Part shown: in pieces, positions 15,784 through 23,139 of the stretch
How positions within the stretch are numbered: position 1 is the stretch's first letter
How the letters are laid out: each line of letters opens with the position of its first letter
Source: JAPPLB01 sp965218555
GTDB taxonomy: Bacteria; Acidobacteriota; Terriglobia; Bryobacterales; UBA6623
DNA: 64,000 nucleotides
Reading direction: 5' to 3'
NCBI GenBank assembly: GCA_965218555.1
Contig: OZ244625.1
Span: 2,542,001 to 2,606,000, forward strand
The notes under the pieces: model-generated
Database searches by the model: none
Told to the model about the DNA's origin: nothing
The model's input: only the letters and a program-made list of their open reading frames with translations
Position numbers and translations under genes: made by a program

Positions 15784-16659
15784 ATGGCGTTCGTGTTGCG
15801 TATCACCGACGCGGGCCGGGCCGCCCTGGCGGACGGCAACAATCGCGGGACGAACGCCATCACGCTGACGAAGATGGCGATCGGCAGCGGGCAGGGCCCG
15901 GGCGGCGAGGCCGACGACGGCCGCACGGCGCTGCGCACGCTCAAGGAGACGGTGGCGCTGACCGGCTCGTCGATGGTGGCGGGCCGGATCGCGGTGCGCG
16001 GCGAGTTCAACCCGGCCGAGGCCTACGGCGTGAGCGAGCTGGGGCTGCTGGGGCAGGTCGGCGCGGGCGCCGAGGAGCTGTACGCCTACTGGACCGACGG
16101 CGGCGCGCTGCTGGCATCGACGGTGGACGGCACGCGGCTGGTGATCGCCGGGACGCTGGACATCGCACCGGCGGCGGCCGAGGTGACGGTGACGGTCGAC
16201 GCCTCGATCTCGCTGGGCGACCCGGCGCTGAGCGCCACGGTGACGGCGGTCAGCGGGCGGGTGGACGCGCTGGAGAACGCGGATTTCGGGGTCGGTCTCA
16301 TGGCGGCGATGCAGGCCCGCGCGGCGCTGGACACGCGCCTGGACGCGCTCGAGGGGGCGGATTTCGGGGCGCTGATCGCGGCGCTGACCGGGCGCGTGAC
16401 GACGCTGGAGGCGGGAGGTGATTCGGTGATTCAATCGATACAGCGCGGCGTCGTGACGCCGGTCAACACTGGGACAGTCACTGTGACGCTGGCCTCGGTC
16501 GATGTATCCAAGAGCGTGGTGAATCTGCTCACCTCGATCGGGTCGGCGTCGGGCGATAGAAAATATGCGTCGTTGCGCTTGACGGGAGCCACGGAGCTGT
16601 CGCTGACTACCGCGTTTTGGCCGGAGGACATCTCGTACGAGGTGATCGAATACCAATAG
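15784..16659 (+). CDS. Phage tail fibre protein, N-terminal collar type
   Basis: A 291-residue tail fibre. The N-terminus MAFVLRITDAGRAALADGNN and the segment ITLTKMAIGSGQGP are those of the DUF3751-type tail-collar fibre family that attaches to the baseplate. AGRIAVRGEFNPAEAYGVSE and LYAYWTDGG follow. The middle (about 145-215) is coiled-coil-like with repeated RVDALENADFG / RLDALEGADFG units, implying a trimeric shaft. The C-terminus probably contacts the receptor. Confidence 0.85.
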   Translation: MAFVLRITDAGRAALADGNNRGTNAITLTKMAIGSGQGPGGEADDGRTALRTLKETVALTGSSMVAGRIAVRGEFNPAEAYGVSELGLLGQVGAGAEELYAYWTDGGALLASTVDGTRLVIAGTLDIAPAAAEVTVTVDASISLGDPALSATVTAVSGRVDALENADFGVGLMAAMQARAALDTRLDALEGADFGALIAALTGRVTTLEAGGDSVIQSIQRGVVTPVNTGTVTVTLASVDVSKSVVNLLTSIGSASGDRKYASLRLTGATELSLTTAFWPEDISYEVIEYQ

Positions 16660-17171
16660 GAGCCCGCTCAATGCACAGCAAGAAGTACGTACAGCTCGAC
16701 GCGAACGGGCTCTGTTTCCACGAGATCGAGTACGCGGGCGCACAGGCGCCGGTGGTGGGCGCGGACCTGATGGACGTGACGGACCGCACGGACGGGCCGT
16801 GGCTGGGGAAGGTGTACGACGTGGCTACCGACACATTCGCGTGGCCGGAGCCGACGGCCTCGCTGGCGGTCTCGGCGTCGTCAATCGAGCGCGGCGGGAC
16901 GGTCACGCTGCGCTGGGAGACGTCGCACGCGGTGAGCGCCGAGATCGACCAGGGCGTCGGCGTCCTCACGCCCGTCGCGGGCGGCGAGATCGAGGTGTTG
17001 TCAATGTCAAACGAAAATTGCGCACTTCTGACAAACGAAAATTGCACACATTTGAGGGGAGAACCGCCGCGGGTTTGGCGGACTTTCCCCCTTCGTTGCG
17101 ATGGGGGTTGAGGTGGCCGTCGGAGGGAGCGGAGCGACCGGAGCCGGCCACCTCAAGCTGTGCAGCAGCCG

Positions 17172-17984
17172 TCATGTTCCCGTCCCTGCGGGCGGGGTGG
17201 CTTCGCCGTCCGCGCGTTGCATGGAACGCCACAGCCCCTGGTGAGCCCTCATCCGGAAGCTGTTCCCGCGGATGTTGACGATGTGGCAGTGGTGCAGCAG
17301 GCGGTCGATCAGGGCCGCCGCCATGACGTCGTCCCCCAGTACTGCGCCCCATTCTTCGAATCCCTTGTTGGAGGTCAGCACGGTCGAGGCCTGCTCGTGG
17401 CGCGCGTTGATCAGCTGGAAGAACAGCACGGCTCCATCGCGGCTGACGGGCAGGTAGCCGATCTCGTCGACGACCAACAGCGCCGGATGGGTCAGCATGC
17501 GCAGGCGGCGCGCCAGCTGGCCCGCTGCACGGGCCTGCTCCAGCGACTCGATCAGGCTCGCCAGCGTTCCGTAGTAGACCCGCCGCCCCGACTCCGCCGC
17601 GGTGATGGCGAGACTGATGGCCAAGTGCGTCTTGCCGACTCCGGGTGGCCCCAGCAGAACGACGTTCTCCTGGCGGGCCAGGAACCCGAGCTCGTGCAGA
17701 CTCTCGATCTGCTCGCGCTTGAGGCTCGGCTGAAAGGCGAAGTCGAACTGCGCCAGGGTCTTCACGGCGGGCAGCCGGGAGGCGCGCATGGCGGTCTCCA
17801 AGCGGCGGTTGTTGCGCAGGGCGATCTGGGCGCCCAGCAGCCGCTCGAGAGCCTCGCCGGCGGTCACGGCGCCGCTGTCGAGTTGCGCCAGGATGCCGTC
17901 CACCGCCTCCAGCGCACCCGGCATCTTCAGGTCGGCCAGCATCGCCCGCAGCCGGGCGCGCCGCCCGTCGGCCGGCGCGCTCAT
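17172..17984 (-). CDS. istB: IS21 helper ATPase IstB (copy 1)
   Basis: A 270-residue AAA+ ATPase that activates the IstA transposase and helps choose targets. Walker A is GPPGVGKTHLAIS near residue 112, Walker B is LLVVDEIGYLPV near 168, and the sensor region is TSNKGFEEWG. The C-terminus (IVNIRGNSFRMR) is typical. The start overlaps the istA stop by four bases, the usual translational coupling. The protein is identical to copy 2. Confidence 0.95.
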   Translation of the reverse strand: MSAPADGRRARLRAMLADLKMPGALEAVDGILAQLDSGAVTAGEALERLLGAQIALRNNRRLETAMRASRLPAVKTLAQFDFAFQPSLKREQIESLHELGFLARQENVVLLGPPGVGKTHLAISLAITAAESGRRVYYGTLASLIESLEQARAAGQLARRLRMLTHPALLVVDEIGYLPVSRDGAVLFFQLINARHEQASTVLTSNKGFEEWGAVLGDDVMAAALIDRLLHHCHIVNIRGNSFRMRAHQGLWRSMQRADGEATPPAGTGT

Positions 17985-19000
17985 CGCACCACCTCCGCGT
18001 ACACCCGCAACGGCCGACGCTCAACGGCCACTGGCGTCGGGGCCCAAGACGGAGCCGCCGGGCGCATCCGGCCTCCGACGCGCTGGTACGGCCCGCATGC
18101 CAACGGCCCCAAGGCTCCCCGCTCGTCACGCTCGAACCGCTCCTGCGGTCGCTCCCCGGTCGTGCCGTGCCGCCGCACGTTGGCGGTCTCCGCCAGCCAG
18201 CGCTCCGCCTGCTCGTTCAGGTCCGCGTCACTGACAAACTCCCGGCCGTAAAAGAAGCTCTCCCGCACATAGCGGATCGGCCGCTCCACCTTGCCCTTGG
18301 TCCGTGCCCGGTAGGGCCGGCAGGACCGCGGCCGGAAGCCCCAGTGCGCGGCGAAACGCAAGAACTCTGCGTTCAGCGCCAGCGGCCCACCCAGCAGGCG
18401 GTCGTCGGACACCACCACCGACCGCATCTGGTCGAACAGCAGCTCCTGCGGCACGCCCCCGAAGCGCTCGAAGGCGCCCTCCAGGCCGCGGCACAGCACC
18501 TCCATCGTCTGCCGCTGGAAGAACCGCAGCCACAGCAGCCGCGAGTAGCCCAGCACCACCAGCAGCGCCTGACGCCGTCCCCACGGCAGCCGGAAGCCGC
18601 CGAAGTCTACCTGGCCCTGATGCCCCGGAGGCGTCTCGAACCGTACCACCGGATCCGCTGTCTCCCGTGGCCGGACCTGGCGCACGTAATCCCGCACGCT
18701 CCCGTAGCAGCCCGGGTATCCCGCCGCCCGCACCTCCTCATACAGCCGCTGCACCGTCAGCTTCGGATACACCTCCAGGCGCGCCTCGATCATCCCCTTG
18801 TACGGGTCCAACTTGCGCGCGATCGGCGCCCGCCGCGCATAGCCGCCCGCCTCCGTGGTCAGCTCCCGGTCCAACTGACCGGACTCGATCCAGTAGTGGA
18901 TCGTCCGCCGACTGAGCTGGAACCGCCGTGCCAGCTCGGCCTTCGACACCCCTTGCTCCAAGTAATGCTTCAGCAGCATCTTCGCCTCCATGTCGTACAT
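17981..19000 (-). CDS. istA: IS21 transposase IstA (copy 1)
   Basis: A 339-residue DDE transposase. It has an N-terminal helix-turn-helix (SKAELARRFQLSRRTIHYW), the catalytic core GQVDFGGFRLPWG with the first Asp, the second Asp in LLFDQMRSVV, and the third acidic residue in RTKGKVERPIRYV. The ATG at 19000 is preceded by GGAGGGGCGGAG; a GTG 30 bases upstream is the alternative. The product is slightly shorter than many IstA proteins but appears intact. Confidence 0.95.
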   Translation of the reverse strand: MYDMEAKMLLKHYLEQGVSKAELARRFQLSRRTIHYWIESGQLDRELTTEAGGYARRAPIARKLDPYKGMIEARLEVYPKLTVQRLYEEVRAAGYPGCYGSVRDYVRQVRPRETADPVVRFETPPGHQGQVDFGGFRLPWGRRQALLVVLGYSRLLWLRFFQRQTMEVLCRGLEGAFERFGGVPQELLFDQMRSVVVSDDRLLGGPLALNAEFLRFAAHWGFRPRSCRPYRARTKGKVERPIRYVRESFFYGREFVSDADLNEQAERWLAETANVRRHGTTGERPQERFERDERGALGPLACGPYQRVGGRMRPAAPSWAPTPVAVERRPLRVYAEVVR

Positions 19001-19229
19001 CTCTCCGCCCCTCCATGTGGCCTCGCCCACATGCTGGAGCAGCGGTCTTCCCGCCGGTGAAAAGTGTGCAATTTTGGCTTGTCGAAAATGTGCAAATTAG
19101 CATTGCCGCCAACAGGTGTCGCCCGAACGCACCACGACCTACGAGCTCACGGCGACCGGACGCGAAGGCACCACGCCGGCCACGGACCGCCGGCGCGTCA
19201 CGGTGAGGGCGCCGCAGGAGTAGCGTAAA

Positions 19230-19258
19230 GATTTTCACGAGACACGAGACACGGAGGT
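19230..19258. repeat. Short heptad array E5
   Basis: TTTTCACGAGACACGAGACACGG lies between the IS-split gene and the sheath gene, just before the sheath ribosome site. Confidence 0.7.
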
Positions 19259-19272
19259 AGGACGGAGGAAAA

Positions 19273-20640
19273 ATGGCGTTTTTACACGGAGTGGAAGTCA
19301 TCGAGGTCGACGCGGGGGCGCGCCCGATCGAGGGCGTCTCGGCATCGGTCATCGGACTGCTGGGCACGGCGCTGAAGGGGCCGGTGAATACGCCGGTCCT
19401 GATCAAGAGCCGCGCCCAGGCCGAAGAGGTTTTCGGGACCGCGAGCACGATAGCGGCGGCGGTCGCGGCGATCTTCGAGCAGGCCACCGCGCGGCTGGTC
19501 GTCGTCAACGCGCTCGACCCGGCGGTGGACAAGTCGCCCCAGGCCGAAGCGGACTACGTGCTGGCCGCCGGCCAGATCGACCTCGGCCGCAAGTATCTGA
19601 TCGCCTCGACGGTGGTAGTGAAGGACGATACCGGGGCGACGACCTACGACGTCGGCGACGACTACACGGTCGACGCCGAAGCGGGCGTGGTCACACGCGT
19701 CGAGGGCGGAGCGATCACCGCGGGCGACACGCTGAAGATCGCCTACGACTACGCCGACGAGTCGATGGTGACGGACGCGGAGGTGGTCGCCGCGGCGGCG
19801 AAGTTCGTCGAGGCCGAGAGCGTGACGGGGTCGAAGCCGCGCATCCTGATCGCGCCGGGCTACAGCGAGCACGTGACGCGGCTCACGCCGAACGGGCCGC
19901 CCTCGGCCGCGCCGGTGACGAGCGGGCTGATCGCGACGGCCGAGAGGCTGCGGGCGGTGATCGTCGCCGATGGCCCGAACACCACCCAGGCCGACGCGCT
20001 CGCCTACCGCGGGCTGCTGTCGAGCCGGCGGGTGTACGTGGTGGATCCGGGCGTCAAGGTTCCGCTCGCCGCGGGCGGCAGCGAGGACGCGCCGGCGTCG
20101 GCGCGCGTGGCGGGCCTGATCGTCCGCAACGACCGCGAGCGGGGCTACTGGTCGTCGCCGTCGAACCGCCAGGTCCTGGGGATCGCGGGGACGTCGCGGG
20201 CGGTGGACTTCACCCTGGGCGACGAGAACTCCAGCGCCAACCTGCTCAACGCCGGCGAGGTGGCCACCATCATCCGCTACGACGGCTACCGGCTGTGGGG
20301 CAACCGCACGACCAGCAACGATCCGAAGTGGGCGTTCCTGGGGGTGGTCCGGACGGCCGATGTGATCAACGAGAGCCTGCTGCGGGCGCATCTGTGGGCG
20401 GTGGACCGCAACCTCACCAAGACCTACACCGAGGACGTGGTCGAGTCCGTCAACGACTTTCTGCGGCGGCTGATCGCGCAGGGGGCGATCCTGAGCGGGC
20501 GCTGCTGGCCCGACCCGGCGCTGAACACCGATCTGGCGCGCGACGCGGGCCGGGTGTACTTCGACTTCGAGTTCGACCCGCCGGCTCCGGCCGAGCGCAT
20601 CACCTTCCGGTCGCAGGTCGTAGCGGGGGAGGCGGCATAG
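19273..20640 (+). CDS. Phage tail sheath protein (gpFI/gpL type)
   Basis: A 455-residue contractile sheath protein. It begins FLHGVEVIEVDAGARPIEGV and has the family hallmarks VIGLLGTALKGPVNTPVLI, LIAPGYSEHVTR, ERGYWSSPSNRQVLGIAG and NLLNAGEVATIIRYDGYRLW, ending with the conserved region FDFEFDPPAPAERITFRSQ. A strong ribosome site (GGACGGAGG) lies 6 bases before ATG. An inserted domain near residues 75-155 contains a repeated VGDDYTVDAEAG-like beta segment. It forms the contracting outer tube. Confidence 0.95.
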   Translation: MAFLHGVEVIEVDAGARPIEGVSASVIGLLGTALKGPVNTPVLIKSRAQAEEVFGTASTIAAAVAAIFEQATARLVVVNALDPAVDKSPQAEADYVLAAGQIDLGRKYLIASTVVVKDDTGATTYDVGDDYTVDAEAGVVTRVEGGAITAGDTLKIAYDYADESMVTDAEVVAAAAKFVEAESVTGSKPRILIAPGYSEHVTRLTPNGPPSAAPVTSGLIATAERLRAVIVADGPNTTQADALAYRGLLSSRRVYVVDPGVKVPLAAGGSEDAPASARVAGLIVRNDRERGYWSSPSNRQVLGIAGTSRAVDFTLGDENSSANLLNAGEVATIIRYDGYRLWGNRTTSNDPKWAFLGVVRTADVINESLLRAHLWAVDRNLTKTYTEDVVESVNDFLRRLIAQGAILSGRCWPDPALNTDLARDAGRVYFDFEFDPPAPAERITFRSQVVAGEAA

Positions 20641-20643
20641 CGG

Positions 20644-20826
20644 ATGGCCGGTCCGAACGCCAAGCATGAGCGGTTCGCGGTGCGGTGCGGAGCCTGCGGC
20701 CACCAGTGGACAGCGGTCTATACGCCGATGCCGCTGTTCAAGGCCGCGGAGGTCCTCCGCACCGTTCACTGTCCGCGCTGCGGCCAGGACGGCTCGCGGA
20801 TTTTCCATTCGGCGGGCAAGAGTTAG
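20644..20826 (+). CDS. Small zinc-ribbon protein
   Basis: A 60-residue protein with two CxxC pairs (VRCGACGHQW and HCPRCGQDG), forming a zinc ribbon. It starts 3 bases after the sheath stop and precedes the tube gene with a GGAGG in between, so it is part of the tail operon. Similar little zinc proteins occur next to sheath/tube genes in some Mu-like phages. Function unknown. Confidence 0.7.
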   Translation: MAGPNAKHERFAVRCGACGHQWTAVYTPMPLFKAAEVLRTVHCPRCGQDGSRIFHSAGKS

Positions 20827-20835
20827 GAGGACGTG

Positions 20836-21339
20836 ATGATCGAAGACGTACTGAGGGATATCAACCTGTTTGTGGACGGCCGCGGCTACGCCGGCAAGGT
20901 GATGGAGTTCACCCTGCCAAAGCTGACGGTGAAGACCGAGGAGTACCGCGCCGGCGGCATGGACGCGCCGGTCGAGCTCGACATGGGCATGGAGAAGCTG
21001 GAGTGCGACTTCTCGCTCGACTCGGTCGACGCCGACGCGCTGCGGCTGTGGGGCGTGCGGGAGGGCGAGAAACCGCCGCTGACGTTCCGGGGCGCGGTGC
21101 AGGGCCGCGACGGCACGATCAAGGCCGTGATCGCCCGCACGCGCGGACAGATCAAGGAGGTCGACTACGGCTCCTGGAAGCCGGGCGAGAAGGCGACGCT
21201 GAAGTTCATGGCCGCGGTCGACTACTACAAGCTCGAGATCGACGGCGAGACCATCCACGAGATCGACATCGAGAACATGATCCGCACGGTCAACGGCACC
21301 GACCAGGTCGCCGCGCGCCGCGCGGCGCTGGGTCTGTAA
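20836..21339 (+). CDS. Phage major tail tube protein (gpFII/gpM type)
   Basis: A 167-residue inner tube protein starting MIEDVLRDINLFVDGRGYAG, with MEFTLPKLTVKTEEYRAGGM, PVELDMGMEKLECDFSL and a C-terminal DYYKLEIDGETIHEIDIENM, all typical of P2 FII. ATG 20836 is preferred over GTG 20833 because the GGAGG spacing is better. It polymerises inside the sheath. Confidence 0.95.
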   Translation: MIEDVLRDINLFVDGRGYAGKVMEFTLPKLTVKTEEYRAGGMDAPVELDMGMEKLECDFSLDSVDADALRLWGVREGEKPPLTFRGAVQGRDGTIKAVIARTRGQIKEVDYGSWKPGEKATLKFMAAVDYYKLEIDGETIHEIDIENMIRTVNGTDQVAARRAALGL

Positions 21340-21391
21340 AAGCCGTGTCCGGATCCTGACAACTCATTCAGAGAGAAAGGAGGAGAAAGCC

Positions 21392-21715
21392 ATGGAAGAG
21401 AGAACGTTTTTCGAGCGCGTGCAGGATGCGCTGGGGAGGCTGCGGGAGCATCTGCGGTCGCTGGTGAGCGAGTCGGCAACGACGGAGCTGCGCGGCAAGC
21501 TGGAAGCCTCGGAGCGCGAGAAGGTCCGCATCGTCGAGGCCGTCGAGCGGTTCGTTGACGAGACGGTGCCGCCGCCGGCGCCGGAAACTGCGCCGCTGAG
21601 CGATCCGCCGGTACAGCCCGAACCGGAAGCGGGGGAACAGCCCGAACCGGAACCCGAGCCCGAACCGGAACCCGAGCCCGAGCCGGAACCCGAAGCGGAA
21701 CCGGAGGCGGCCTGA
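21392..21715 (+). CDS. Acidic coiled-coil protein with Pro-Glu repeat tail
   Basis: A 107-residue protein. The N-terminal 60 residues form a charged helix (FERVQDALGRLREHLRSLV). The C-terminus is a tandem (PE)n tract encoded at about 21619-21710, likely an extended rigid rod. A strong ribosome site, AAAGGAGGAG, lies before ATG, so it is expressed. It lies between tube and E/E' genes, and a hairpin follows. Function unknown; a low-complexity assembly factor is one possibility. Confidence 0.65.
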   Translation: MEERTFFERVQDALGRLREHLRSLVSESATTELRGKLEASEREKVRIVEAVERFVDETVPPPAPETAPLSDPPVQPEPEAGEQPEPEPEPEPEPEPEPEPEAEPEAA

Positions 21716-21770
21716 CGGACCGCGCTGTGAGTTTCACGCGGTCGCTCCCGTAGCGCCGGGTGAGAGACAG

Positions 21771-21802
21771 GCGGCCGGGGGTTCGCGGGAGCCCCCGGCC
21801 GC
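21771..21802 (+). terminator. Strong hairpin, possible terminator or attenuator
   Basis: A perfect 11-bp stem GCGGCCGGGGG / CCCCCGGCCGC closes a 10-base loop and is followed by TGCTTT. It comes 56 bases after the stop of the acidic protein. With no real T-run, termination is uncertain. Confidence 0.5.
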
Positions 21803-21931
21803 TGCTTTACAGGCGCGCTAAAAGCGCGTTTAACCCGCGTTGAAGGAGGATTGAATGAACGAGACGGAGGGCGAAGCGAGGCGTGATCTGACATCGGAAG
21901 CAAAGTGCTGAGACGCTGATATCGTGTTGGC

Positions 21932-22429
21932 ATGATCCGAATCTGCAAGGAAGTGGGAAGGTTGCTTGTTTCTATTTTCGGAGCGCTCTTGGGGGAATCG
22001 ATGATGCCGTTGGAATCCACTGAAACCATAACCTATGCCGTGATGATTTTCATCGGCGCGGTGCTCTACGGGTCCAGCTTTGCGCTCGAACGGGGGCTTC
22101 TGTCGAGAAGCGCGGCAGGCGATGAGAGGACCGACGAACAGAGCCGCGCTTTTCGCAAGATGCGATTCGCCGTTTCCTGGCTTCTGGGCAGGCTCATGAT
22201 CGCCGCGAAACTGAAAAGCAAAAACATCGACTACTTCCCGCCCATTGCGGACATCCATGGACGCTTCAAGCGTTTCGGGGTGTCCACCCCGGATCTCGAC
22301 GTCAGGTCCCGCAAGTTCCTGCTGGACTGGACCTTGTTTCTGGCCACCGTGCGGCCCTGCGTCAAGTCAGCAGACATCGAGGGCGCCAGGGCTGTCATGA
22401 AGCGTCCCGAAACTCCTCGACGATCATGA
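21932..22429 (+). CDS. Hypothetical membrane protein, likely cargo
   Basis: A 165-residue protein with two hydrophobic N-terminal segments (LLVSIFGALLG and YAVMIFIGAVLYGSSFAL), then a basic cytoplasmic-looking region (FRKMRFAVSWLLGRLMIAAK). Codon use is less GC-biased than the flanking tail genes, which suggests later acquisition. No family was recognised and no clear ribosome site precedes ATG. A membrane-acting phage cargo gene, such as exclusion, is conceivable but unproven. Confidence 0.5.
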   Translation: MIRICKEVGRLLVSIFGALLGESMMPLESTETITYAVMIFIGAVLYGSSFALERGLLSRSAAGDERTDEQSRAFRKMRFAVSWLLGRLMIAAKLKSKNIDYFPPIADIHGRFKRFGVSTPDLDVRSRKFLLDWTLFLATVRPCVKSADIEGARAVMKRPETPRRS

Positions 22430-22469
22430 GCAAAAAGCTCAGGCCCATAACTACTAATTGCGAGGATTT

Positions 22470-22712
22470 ATGACGAAAATCGAATTGAAGCACCCCATCA
22501 CCGTGGACGGCGCCGAGGTCAACGAACTGACCCTGCGGCGGCCCAAGGTGCGGGATATCGAGCGCCTGGACAAGGTGTCCGGAGAGATGGCCAAGATGGT
22601 GACGCTGGTCGCCGATCTGGCCGAGCTTACGCCCGACCAGGTGCGCGAGCTCGACATCGAGGACTTCACCGCGGTCTCGGAGCAGCTCGCCGATTTTTTA
22701 GGGGTCGACTAG
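22470..22712 (+). CDS. Tail assembly chaperone, P2 gpE / Mu gp41 type
   Basis: An 80-residue protein, MTKIELKHPITVDGAEVNEL, with TLRRPKVRDIERLDKVSG, typical of the upstream member of the tape-measure chaperone pair. ATG 22470 with GAGGA upstream is used; an in-frame ATG at 22458 is less likely. Near its end, codons GAT TTT TTA form a T TTT TTA slippery heptamer at 22694-22700, the expected site for making the longer fusion. Confidence 0.9.
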   Translation: MTKIELKHPITVDGAEVNELTLRRPKVRDIERLDKVSGEMAKMVTLVADLAELTPDQVRELDIEDFTAVSEQLADFLGVD

Positions 22713-22855
22713 TCGAGGTCCGCGGCGTGATGGCGGACGTGGCGGTGGTGTTCGGCTGGCCGCCCTCGGAGATGCGCGGGATGGAGATCGACGAGCTGCT
22801 GGAGTGGCGCCGGATGGCGATGGAGCGGGCCCAGGCGATGGCGGGAGGGCACTGA
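22470..22855 (+). CDS. Frameshifted tail chaperone E+E'
   Basis: A -1 shift at 22694-22700 avoids the TAG at 22710 and continues open to TGA 22853-22855. It appends RGRLVEVRGVMADVAVVFGW and WPPSEMRGMEIDELLEWRRM. The appended part is a P2 GpE-type sequence; it can also start alone at ATG 22730 (41 residues). P2 and many tailed phages make this fusion to chaperone the tape measure. It was found by reading both frames across the heptamer. Confidence 0.8.
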
Positions 22856-22867
22856 TGTGCCGGGCGG

Positions 22868-23125
22868 TTATCGAGGCTGTGCGGCTCGCGCTTCGAGGCT
22901 GCGGTCCAGCGCTTCGAGTAGGTAGGCCAGCGCTTCGAGTGTGTACTCCAGCGCTTTGAATATGCACGCCAGCGCGCTGAGCAGGGGCGGGAGGACAAGG
23001 GACGCCAGAAACAGCCAGATGAGCCAGTCGAAGCCGATTCCGAAGCCGATGACGACGATCCAGAACAGGCCCGAGAAGAAGGTCTTGAATATCTCGTCGA
23101 CCACCTTGCCGACCAAAGCGAACAC
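22868..23125 (-). CDS. Antisense small membrane protein with 7-residue repeats
   Basis: An 85-residue minus-strand frame between E' and tape measure. A hydrophobic stretch (FFSGLFWIVVIGFGIGF and LIWLFLASLVLPPLLSAL) gives two membrane segments. The C-terminus repeats LEALAYL / LEALDRS-type heptads, encoded by five 21-bp units (22888-22981, core GCGCTTCGAG). The opposite strand has no phage protein here. No family was recognised. A superinfection-exclusion type cargo is possible by analogy only. Confidence 0.5.
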   Translation of the reverse strand: MFALVGKVVDEIFKTFFSGLFWIVVIGFGIGFDWLIWLFLASLVLPPLLSALACIFKALEYTLEALAYLLEALDRSLEARAAQPR

Positions 23126-23139
23126 GATGGGATTGTAGC

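Larger units (their letters stand above)
16999..19114 (-). mobile_element. IS21-family insertion sequence, copy 1
   Basis: A 2116-bp element with TGT...ACA ends and 5-bp target duplication GGTGT (16994-16998 and 19115-19119). Each end carries two copies of a sequence like GACAAACGAAAATTGCACAC, typical of IS21 multiple terminal repeats. It encodes istA and istB on the minus strand. A second copy of identical length lies at 40234-42349 in the opposite orientation. Confidence 0.95.
16671..19223 (+). pseudogene. Tail-associated Ig-like protein split by IS21
   Basis: Bases 16671-16998 encode MHSKKYVQLDANGLCFHEIE and then the start of an Ig-like domain (SLAVSASSIERGGTVTLRW). Removing the IS and one GGTGT target duplicate joins GGEIEV directly to SPERTTTYELTATG and on to a TAG at 19221-19223, restoring a 143-residue protein. 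The Ig-like part aligns with the N-terminus of tail protein I. It is probably a fibre accessory or receptor-binding adaptor, now inactivated by a clean insertion. Confidence 0.85.

Noticed and set aside
14094..16010. Minus-strand open frame of about 640 codons opposite baseplate genes J and I
   Set aside because: Arginine/histidine-rich antisense shadow of well-supported phage genes.
19282..21258. Minus-strand open frame of about 660 codons opposite sheath and tube genes
   Set aside because: Antisense shadow; the plus-strand genes have ribosome sites and family motifs.
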